Origin: Agrostemma githago
Lineage: Eukaryota; Streptophyta; Magnoliopsida; Caryophyllales; Caryophyllaceae
Length of the DNA stretch: 64,000 nt
Direction: 5' to 3'
Assembly: GCA_958450325.1 (NCBI GenBank)
Contig: OY288243.1
Location: forward strand, 61,302,606-61,366,605
Below are positions 55,116-64,000 of the stretch, in pieces (within the stretch, counting starts at the first letter, position 1; every line of letters starts with the position of its first letter). Both the position numbers and the translations under genes were made by a program. Below the pieces are notes generated by a model. The model had not been told where the DNA came from. It saw only the letters and a list, made by a program, of their open reading frames with translations, and ran no database searches.

Positions 55116-57540
55116 ATATATTAAATTTGTATAGATGGCTTATGTACAACTAATATAGAAATATGTACACTGATGTCCTCAGTTGCATTATGTACAGTTG
55201 TTCTAATATGTATAACTAGTTGAGATATGTACATCTAATATGGAATTATGTATAATGATGTCCTTAGTGAATTATGTACAGGTGATATTTACATATATAC
55301 ATTACATCAAGAATTATTAATGTAATTCAGCCCACTGTAATATGTCCTTGAATGATTGTGTACATCTGGTATTTATATATATACACTTTACATATTGACC
55401 TATATACAGTATAGCTACAAAAATCAAATTTGTATATTATGTAATTAATCAAAATCATTTGGTATTTATGTACAGGTAATATGTAAATATATTAATTCGT
55501 AGTGTCAAATATGTACATCACGAATTATTAATGTAATTCAGCAATATAAATTAGGAATACAATTGATTCAAAATGATTCTACCACTGTAAGATACAATGT
55601 ACAGTAGAGATACAGTATACAGTGTACTTGGACAACTTTGTCATTATGGGAAATGATGCTTCTAACGCGTGGAGCATTTAAGAAAATATCTTCCCCAGTT
55701 ATACCCGTTTTTTTTTTTCAAATTAATGACAGTTTTCACATTGACAATATAAAAACACACCCACACACACGCAAACATCTACACCCACATCCACAATCCC
55801 TCGGTCTATGCGTTAAAAAGTATTTATTATTTAATTTAATGAGAAATAAAGATATTAATGGAGTTATTTCATCACGCACTATTCAAATAAAATCTTTAGT
55901 TGATTCGTCTTTAGTACCTCAGATGAATTGGTACAAGTTTAAGTTTTGTGTTGATCTGTTATCAACACAGGCGTATGTGATACCGTTATAGTCCCTTGAA
56001 TGGTACAAAGTCGTGAGGGTATAACGTGTCGAATATACCAGGTATGAGCTCCGCAGAGGAAAACGTTCCTCGTTTATTCCTTTATCGAGGGTGCAGATAT
56101 GTGGCAGGAGAATGCAACTGAAATAAACAAGTACTTTGACGGATCTATAATGGCTTTTGTTTTCATCTATCTTCAAAGGATGAAATATAGAAACAGTGAT
56201 CCTGTTCGTGCGTTCCCAACTATGTCGTATTGGACACAAGAGACAATGGAAAGGAGGATAAAGGAGGAAGCTAAACTCTCTGGAATGTTTGGGAAGGGTT
56301 ATGTGATACCGTTAGAGATATATTACAGTGGTTCACTTGTAATTGTAATCTTTCGTCTTTGTTATGTACAAGTAATATAGAAATATGTACAATGAACCAC
56401 TGTAATATGTCCTTTATAGTCAAAAACTTAAAATCTACGGAGTAGTACTTTAGATGAGTTATGTTCAACTTTTATAGAAATATGTACAATGATGTTCTCA
56501 GATGTATTATGCACAATTGTTATCTAAATATGTACTGTACCTTTTGTTTTTTTAATTAAAAATATGATAATACATAATTAAGAATATAGTGTATACTCTA
56601 AATAAGTTATGATTTGACACTAGTAAAATGTCCACTCGAATAGGTATAACTAGTTGAGATATGTACATCTAATCTAATATGGAATTATGTATACTGATGT
56701 CCTTAGATGAATTATGTACATGTGATATTTACATATATACATTAAGTAGTGCAAATTTGTTCATCAACAATTATTAACGTAATTCAACAAGAAATATGAT
56801 TCAGTCACTGTAAGTTGTCCTTTAATGATTATGTACTTATAGTATTTATATATGTACTTTACATAATAGAGATATATATTTATTAAATTTGTATATTAAT
56901 GTATAGATGATATGTAAATATATAAATTCGAAATGTCAAATTTGGGATTTAAATCACGAATTATTAATGTAATTCAGCAGTACAAATTTGAGATACAATG
57001 ATTCAAAATGATTCAACCGTTGTAAGATACAATGTACAGTGCACATACATTGTACAATGTACTTGGACAGGTTTGTCATTTTCGGAAAAGATGCTTTTGA
57101 CACGTGGAGATACATCAGCATTTATATTTTTTCATATGTACCTTCCCCACTTATATATACCTTCTCCATGTATACCTTCTTATTTTTTCTAATTAATGAT
57201 TTTTCCCAATTACAGTATAAATCGACGAAAGCACACCAACAACCACACCCGAACCCACACCCACACCCACAATCCATTCCTCTTTGCATTATTTAATTAG
57301 AAATAATGATAATTATTCATCAAGTACCATGCAAATAAATTCTTTAGTTGATTAGTCTTTAGTACCTTCGATAAATTAGTGCAAGTTAATGAACACATAA
57401 TTTGCACCAATTCATCTGAGCTACAAAGAACAAATTTGCTAAAGATTTTATTGAAATGGAGTTGGGGTATTAAATATCCATAAAGAGAATTTAGTCTTCT
57501 ATGTTTAATAGACATCAATTGAGTGTTTTTTTATTGTACA
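55116..57540. repeat. Duplicated, ATGTACA-rich non-coding DNA
   Basis: Blocks near 55540-55930 and 56970-57390 are diverged direct copies: GATTCAAAATGATTC, GTAAGATACAATGTACAGT, TTGGACA, a CCCACA-rich tract and TTCTTTAGTTGATT in the same order. ATGTACA/TGTACAT words are dense throughout, as in MULE C. The region includes the ULP1-associated fragment listed separately. Confidence 0.7.
56096..56325 (+). pseudogene. Fragment of a MULE ULP1-associated protein
   Basis: Reads ENATEINKYFDGSIMAFVFIYLQRMKYRN...PTMSYWTQETMERRIKEEAKLSGMFGKG. It aligns by eye with GCVPFLMITYLQRFDFRG...LPLIKHWNNENLAARLDGEMMAGSLGRQ of the MULE B ULP1-like gene. No peptidase domain is present nearby. It is probably an exon left from another ULP1-carrying MULE. 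Confidence 0.5.
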
Positions 57541-57804
57541 TAATAGGTATAGAGTACGAGTATTATTTTACCCATAAAAAACTATATTTAATATTATAAA
57601 ATAATACTGACTGCAAAGTAATGATAACTTTTTCATCCTCGAGTACCACAGCCAACTTTTCATTTCAAAGTAATGATTATTTTTGCATTTAGAGACGTCA
57701 GTCGCATATACAATTTACTTGATTATATTTGGAGACATATAGAGTATTCAATTTTATGGCATTTGATTATGTTATATTAAGGCAGTCAATTGTCAGTATA
57801 TATT
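57541..57804. other. AT-rich spacer
   Basis: No feature recognised before the LTR start at 57805. Confidence 0.5.
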
Positions 57805-58449
57805 TGATGGGGGATAAATCCCCCAGACATGTAGGTCGACTTATATAGACATATAGGCCCGACCCCCAGGCATATGGGCCGTCTTTAGGCATGTAGCCGA
57901 CCCCCGCGTAGGCTAGGCTCTGGGTCGGTCGGACCCCCGTAGGCCGAACTCCGGGTCGGTTAGACCCCGTGTCAGCCCAACCCCGGGTCGCCCAACCCCT
58001 GGTCGGCTGGACCCTCGTGCCGGTCGGAGCCCGTGTCGGTCGGATCCTCGTACCGGCTGACCGTCCTTACGAGTCGCCACTAGTTGACTCGGAATAGACC
58101 TCTCGTGACATCACTTGGCATCACTAAGGTGACATCACCGAGGACGACATCACCAAGGCGACATCACCCGAGTGAGGTCACCACCTCTCCCCTCCTCTAT
58201 AAATATCCCATTTTGGTAGAGAGGAAAGGGGGACGAATTCATTACTACTCCCTCCACTATCCCGCTATCACCTATAAGACGACTTATCCATAAATATACA
58301 CAATATACTGACTTGGGTGTCGGAGGCTCCGCCCCGGGGGCAATCCCTTGGGGCCGGAGTTCACCTTGCAGGAACGCCGACGACTCGCATCCAGATCCCG
58401 AGGAGAGCCGAACCGCTCGAGTCGAGGACCCGTGTTTGTAACCCAAACA
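57805..58449 (+). mobile_element. 5' LTR of a gene-poor retroelement
   Basis: 645 bp from TGATGGGGGATAAATCCCCC to AACCCAAACA, followed by a primer-binding site. The U3 part is full of degenerate GGTCGG/CCCCGGGTCG and GACATCAC words. A TATA box lies at 58198. No 3' LTR is seen in the window because the interior is cut off by an LTR at 62568. Confidence 0.75.
58198..58206 (+). promoter_or_regulatory. Putative TATA box in LTR
   Basis: CTATAAATA, just downstream of three or more GACATCAC repeats that could be enhancer-like elements. Confidence 0.5.
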
Positions 58450-58450
58450 A

Positions 58451-58469
58451 TTGGCGCAGTCTCTGGAGA
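58451..58469 (+). other. Primer-binding site
   Basis: TTGGCGCAGTCTCTGGAGA starts 1-2 bases after the LTR. It resembles the TTGGCGCCGTCTGTGGGGA-type sites of Tat-lineage elements with a few changes. Confidence 0.65.
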
Positions 58470-60793
58470 ACTTGAACAAAAAAGTTGCCTACTCTAAAAA
58501 ATACATTTTTTCGGATCTAGTATTCCATTTTCGAAGAACGATCCACAAAGAAATCAAAACACCTCAAATAACCCATGTCTGATATGTCTTACATAATTTG
58601 GTCAAATCATGAAATTTGGTGTACGATGATTCACAAATTGCATACAAACAACTCTTATCCAGCAACATTCATACAAAATTAATAGGCTGATAGCTTTAAA
58701 TAAAATATGTAAGTAGTGTAGCCAGAAAGTGAGTGAATGCTCACGAATTTAGGTGGCAAGTCCACCCAAAGTGGCGGACCAGGGAAAAAGAGAGAGCATC
58801 AGCTCACCAGTTCACTAGTCAGAAGGAGGAATGTGGGAAAAACGGTTGTGCTCAGTTACCCACAAAAAACCAACCCCCAAAATTCAAATTTTCGGATCTA
58901 GTATTCCATCTTGAAGAACGATCCACAAAAATCAACCTCTAAAACTCCGCCATCTCGATCGGATAACTCATGTCGTAAGAATCGATCCAGCCGGCCACCA
59001 CCGAGGGCCGCGTCAGCCAACGAAAACATAAAGTGACCTCCATCGAAAATGTCAAACATACAAGAAAAAGAAGATGAAAAAAAATCCTATCAACCTTCGA
59101 TGTTTATCCATTCTGCCGCCCTACAGTAAAATAAAAAGAGAATAAAATAAAAATGGAAGCCAAGCAAAGGAGCAAGAGTATACGATGCAATTAATGAAGA
59201 CAATTGAAACGGTGCATAGAGAGAGAATAGAAAATCATAAAATGGAATAGCTCAGAAGTCATTTATTAAGGAAAATACGATTGAAATGAAAGACGACGTC
59301 GGACGGCTTCAACAGCCATCCGGGAGGAGGCCGACGAAAAGAGTGGGGCAAACCTCACCACCGTCACACCGGTCGAGGGAGTGTCAGGCCAGCTAGCCAT
59401 CTCACCGGCCACCTCCATCAAACGTCCCCGCAACGACGTGGGTTGAGTCGTACCTCTGCCTCAATCCATTTAGATCGACGTCCGACGGACCACCTCACCG
59501 GCCACGGCCCCGTCCCCCAAAATAAAATGAAGACAGTAAAGCTATGCACTTTGTGCTTAACTTCCGTACGGGTCGGCCATGATCAACTCATCACAGCCGC
59601 CATCACCCATCAAGGACCCGCCTCGGAGTCGGCTCCGTTTTATATTGCTTGGCGAAAAATATCGAAATAGACCTGGCAGCCACTGACCTGACGGCCGGCA
59701 TCAGCCGAGCCCTCATTGTGACGGAGGCTTGGCCATAGGTCTCCTTGACGGTCACTTGAGATCTTGGTCAAAAGTATTAACCGAACTACTTGGTCAAGAA
59801 TGGATCCGGTCCGCGTCTCGATCCGACCCAAACTCCAACCAACCACAGCGGCTATGACGCCGGCAACCGCCTTCAAAGTAGGAGTTTAGGTCCATCACCT
59901 AATTCGGTCACGGTCGACGAATCCAGTACAACCGATCGCCTCGAGTCGGCATCGTCGTCTCCGCCTGAGCATCACCAGCTTGGCCGGAGACATCAGCCAG
60001 ACACCCATGGCTCAGTTCAACCTCGTCTTCTTGACGACGGCAAGTCAGGTCGGGCTTACCCGCCGGAATCTTTGCCGGTCATACCCACCACCTCGACCGA
60101 CACCCCTCATTATAGTTGGTCATCGTAGTCTCGACGTCATCACCACAGTTTAATAGCTCGGGTCGCCGGCCATCAAGCCTTGAGTATTGATCTGAAAATT
60201 AAAGTGGACCTGAAGCAAATAATAATTATGGAACAAGAAGATGGCGTGAAAGCAAAGCCAACTGGAGAAGAGGAAGCAGTATATTTTCTCTTGAGTGGAC
60301 GGCTGGCAGAAAAGCAAATTTGAATAGTGTGATAATGTGGCATGGTAATAAAGCTCAACACATATCAAAAGAGGTACTCCTTATTGGGTTATTTGAATAT
60401 TGACCCATAATACAAGAAATGGGCATAATGAGTAATAAGTGGGCCTCGAAGAAGAGTGTATGGAAGACATTCAAAGCAAAGTCAATAAAGAAGGGTGCAT
60501 CAATATGAAATTCATGCAGAAGAATATGACTAAATGGGCTAGCGGGCATAAAGTACATGGAGATTTTAGAAATAATAATAAAAATTAAGAGCTACGGGCA
60601 AAGTGGGGAACCTAAGTCGACAGCCGACAAACATTGTCCGGGAACCCCATAGTGTCGGAAACTTGGTGACGAGCCACCTCATTTCAGTCAGCCGCCCAAA
60701 TTGACGAAGGGTCGACCATTAATTGAGTCGGCCTCACACAATTGCCCACCTAAGATAAAGTGACGAAACAAAGAGCGGGGAGAGTCCCGACCA
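58470..60793 (+). other. Interior of gene-poor retroelement, no gag or pol found
   Basis: I found no gag, protease, RT or integrase motif on either strand. GC-rich frames of 60-112 aa (for example 59790-60128) lack domains. It is best seen as a large non-autonomous (LARD-like) interior. Confidence 0.6.
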
Positions 60794-61245
60794 AGCGTCG
60801 TCCCGGTCAGCAGATGAGCCAACAACTTTGACGAGTTGACAACCCGATCAACGTCTCGGCCTCGTCGTCACACTCACCGGCCAAACGTCGTCTCGGTCAA
60901 CAGACGAGCCAACAACTTTGACGAGTTGATGACCCGATCAATGTCTCGGCCTTGTCGTCACTTTCACCGGCCAAGTGTCATCCCGGTCAACGGACGAGCC
61001 AACAACTTTGACGAGTTGACGACCCGATCAACGTCTCGGCCTTGTCGTCACTCTCACCGGCCAAGCGTCGTCCCGGTCAATGCACGAGCCAAAAACTTTG
61101 ACGAGTTGACGACCTGATCAAAGTCTCGGCCTCGTCGTCACTCTCACCGACCAAACATCGTCCCGTCAACGGACGAACCAACAACTTTGACAAATTGACG
61201 ACCCGATCAACGTCTTGGCCTCGTCGACGCCACCACCGACACCGG
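60794..61245. repeat. Tandem repeat, 90 bp unit, 5 copies
   Basis: CCAACAACTTTG (one copy CCAAAAACTTTG) occurs at 60819, 60909, 60999, 61089 and 61178. Spacing is 90, 90, 90 and 89. The unit includes GACGAGTTGACGACCCGATC. The open frame across it is a by-product of a period divisible by three. Confidence 0.95.
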
Positions 61246-61848
61246 CCTCCTAAGAGCCGACTCAGTTCTATCGCACCGGCCATTTTCAAACGACGATAAG
61301 CTTGACCACCGGTCACACACCTAAGTCGGCCACAACCTCAGAATAGCACGACCCAACCGTCAACAGTTTGGGACGGCCTCGAGCCCTCGAACCCGGAGAA
61401 ATTACAACAAATCTCAGGAGCAACCGGTTGAAAATCTAAGTGGTGACAAGCTCGGTCTTAAGTTTAATTGGTCGCCCGGCCCACCTTTGGCCGACTACGT
61501 CCTCGGTCCTAACTAACCGAAGGGAACTATTCACGCCAAAAGAAGAAGAAATCATTGATCAGCCTACCAAAGTTGCCTCGGAATCAGCCTCATCCTCGAC
61601 CCCAACAGAAAGCTCGGTCGGCTACTTGAGTCGACCACTTGAACTGACGCGTTTGGCTAAATGTCATCCTTGGCCTCGTAACAGGAGGAAAAAATATGGT
61701 GACCGACAATTTTGAGCTGGGGAAAAAGCGCGATATCTACCCATCACCTGTTTATTACTCTCACAAGTAACGAGCATAGGGCAATAAGGGGGAGAGCCCC
61801 TATTGACTTAGCGCAAGAAATGGATACCCCACCAAAAATGGCTAGAGT

Positions 61849-62240
61849 CCCCCATCCACAGTTATGGAGGCATAAGCCAAGACCGTCTGGGTGCCACAAC
61901 CCCAAGCGACAACGTGGCTAAAGTCCCCCATCCACAGTTATGGGGACATAAGCCAAGACCGTCTGGAGGCCATAGCCCCAGGCGGCAACGTGGCTACAAT
62001 CCCCCATCCACAGTTATGGGGGCATAAGCCAAGACCGTCTGGGTGCCGAAGCCCCAGGCGGCAACGAGGCTAGGGTCCCCCATCCACAGTTATGGGGGCA
62101 TAAGCCAAGACAGTCTGGAGGCCATTGCCCCAGGCGGCAACGTGGCTAGGGTCCCCCATCCACAGCTATGGGGGCATAAGCCCAAGTCCGTTTGGGTGCC
62201 AGAGCCCAAGGCGGCAACATGGCTAGAAATCCCCCTCCAT
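61849..62240. repeat. Tandem repeat, 76 bp unit, 5-6 copies
   Basis: CCCCCATCCACAGTTATGGG blocks start at 61849, 61925, 62001, 62077 and 62153, exactly 76 apart, with a diverged sixth at 62231. The unit includes GCCAAGACCGTCTGG and CCCCAGGCGGCAACG. Confidence 0.95.
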
Positions 62241-62567
62241 AGAACGGGGGCATAGGCCCTCAACAAGGTCGTCTGTAGGTCTTAACCATATACGACGACC
62301 TCCAATCAGGCGACAACGTCGGTCTTCAAGTATTAGGCAACGATGTCGGCCTTCAAGTATTAGGCAACGACGTCGGCCCCCAAGTGGGCGACGCCGGTCG
62401 TTGACCCCCATCCATAGACTGGGGGCATCGGCCCTCAACAAGTCCGTCTGTAGGTCTTAACCATAGACGGCGGCCTCCAAGTAGGCGACGACGTCGGCCT
62501 TCAAGTAGTAGGCGACTACGTCGGCCCCCAAGTGGGCGACGCTGGTCATTGACCCCCATCCGTAGAC
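62241..62567. repeat. Repeat of ~175 bp, about 2 copies, with short internal repeats
   Basis: GGCCCTCAAC recurs at 62255 and 62430. Inside each copy, GTCGGCCTTCAAGTATTAGGC-like words repeat every 25-30 bases. The second copy is cut after GTAGAC at 62567 by the next LTR. Confidence 0.85.
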
Positions 62568-64000
62568 TGTAATCCCCTATAAATTCTAATGCAATACAAT
62601 GGCGGAAACACTGTAGATTTGGGATTAAAACACACTGATGTTCTATATTTTACAAAAAGAACGGTTAGTCAATACAAAGGCCACTTTTTACAAAAGGGCT
62701 AAAAATAAAAATTCTCCAAATGGGTTTAACAATCTATAAATAAACATAAATCAAGCGGAGTAGGATCCACGCCACTCGCTAGCTCACACCAAACCCCGGA
62801 ACAAATAATACCTGCCATGTTATAAACATAACAGCCATAATTCAGTGGGGAGCAACTCAGGCAGTTCTCCCAGCCATATTACATAATATTAAAGCATAAT
62901 TACTATTATATCAAAATAGTTGAAAACGGAAAACATTTAAAATGATACGGTAAAATAATTCGAAATAATTGCCAACCTGCAGATCAATGTCATTCAATAA
63001 TAATAATAACGGCGTTATGGAAATCAATCAGTGTAACGGAATAGACTTTCATTAGGATCATACTAAACTAGGTTCGAGAATTCAGTCAAAACAAATTAGA
63101 CTTCAGTCTCTAACTAGGCAACTCAAACAATAACAGGACTGCGTGCAGCGAGGTCCTGGCTTAAGTAATGTACACCCCTCCTGGACACCAACCGTAATCC
63201 AGTTCAACCCGACGGCGACTTACACGATGCGATATCTAAGTTTAAGGTCAAAATATACACACTCCTGAACACAAAGCATGCTCAGTTCAACGACCAATGC
63301 GTCTCAACATAGACACACCAGCTTTATAGTTGATGGCAAAAACGTATACCCTAGACTATATTACTCTACCCGTACACTTGTCCTTATTCCATAACTCCAA
63401 AACAAAGTCGTTGTCGAAATTCGATAGGATTATCAAAACGTTCTTAAAATGAAACTTTTTAATTTGGGAAACTTTCTTCAAATATTAACTTTCCAAAATA
63501 GGTATTATTATAATTAGAAATCGTTCAACATTTGAGTTATATAAAATAGTTAATATTAGGCATCGAGACATAAACATTATACTTATTTTATAAATATATA
63601 TTTAACGATTAAAAGTCAACGAAAGTCAAAATCATAATTATTTCTCATAAGGTTGAAATATATGTAATTAAAAGTATTAAATTACAAATTTACAGATTTT
63701 CCGGAATAACATTGTCTTACTATAAAATTCGTAATTAAATCATTAAAAAAACAAAACAACGTAAGACCAGTAGGGTTGAAAACTTTAGAAACTTGGTTAC
63801 AACTTTTATTTCTGGAGAAAATCCAAATTCCAAATAAAATATGGGTTTTTATTTGTATTTTCACAAACTGACAGAATTCGACACCCGATGGTATCTCATT
63901 AATAAAATACGTTTAATAATTTATTTTAAAGCAAAACCAATTGGAAACATTAAACAAACTCTTCAAAGTTTATGTAGGTAAATTACCGAAATTAAATTCA
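62568..64000 (-). mobile_element. LTR of the 15.5-18.6 kb family, minus strand, runs off window
   Basis: Starts TGTAATCCCC and is the reverse complement of the 3' end of the solo LTR at 15550-18640. Shared landmarks include the GCGGAAACACTGTAG region, GGGATTAAAACACACTG and the CTGCGTGCAGCGAGGTCCTG block. About 1.4 kb of a ~3.1 kb LTR is present. Whether it is a solo LTR or one end of a full element cannot be told here. Confidence 0.85.

Noticed and set aside
60836..61117. Plus-strand 93-aa repeat protein
   Set aside because: It is the 90 bp tandem repeat read in frame; repeats with a period divisible by three stay open by chance. The same applies to frames over the 76 bp array region.

Overview
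This 64 kb window looks like repeat-rich nuclear DNA from a flowering plant, probably a eudicot with a large genome. The evidence is FAR1-type Mutator-like transposases, Tat/Ogre-type and Athila-type Ty3/gypsy remnants, Stowaway-type MITEs and plant-style introns. I see no convincing intact single-copy host gene, no rRNA or tRNA gene and no CRISPR array. The species cannot be named from the sequence alone.

Layout. 1-2.6 kb: AT-rich intergenic DNA with one Stowaway MITE. 2.6-7.7 kb: a non-autonomous Athila-like element with a frameshifted ORF1/gag-like gene, no pol and a 3' LTR at 6329-7703. 7.7-10.4 kb: MITEs. 10.4-13.0 kb: a non-autonomous MULE ('A'). 13.07-45.42 kb: one MULE ('B') with matching terminal inverted repeats, a FAR1-type transposase on the plus strand and an ULP1-protease-like gene on the minus strand. 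MULE B has been inflated by nested insertions. A 20.9 kb Tat/Ogre-like retroelement lies in or beside one of its introns (14598-35473, target duplication GTTAT). A 2.2 kb solo LTR lies in a transposase exon (36471-38709, target duplication CATTG). The Ogre-like left LTR itself holds a 3.1 kb solo LTR (15550-18640, target duplication ATTTT).

The Ogre-like element lies on the minus strand. It has an intact 740-aa gag with three zinc-knuckle modules and a degenerate integrase, but no visible protease, reverse transcriptase or RNase H. Two multi-exon genes run antisense to it: a plant-mobile-domain-like gene and a DUF7745-like gene.

45.5 kb onward: a third MULE ('C') has a decayed FAR1-type transposase flanked on both sides by arrays of the same ~68 bp repeat. 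Next come an inverted pair of F-box-like pseudogenes split by a MITE, a 176 bp tandem array whose units fold into telomere-motif hairpins, and duplicated DNA with an ULP1-associated fragment. 57.8-62.57 kb: the 5' LTR, primer-binding site and repeat-filled interior of a retroelement with no recognisable genes. It is interrupted at 62568 by a minus-strand LTR of the same family as the 3.1 kb solo LTR, which runs off the window.

How it fits together: the window is a stack of transposons of different ages. The protein genes are mobile-element genes, and almost all are broken, often at codons that could have been CAA, CAG or CGA. The most unusual biology lies in how each MULE fills its non-coding DNA with its own short repeated word, in the triplicated gag zinc modules, and in the antisense spliced genes of the Ogre-like element.
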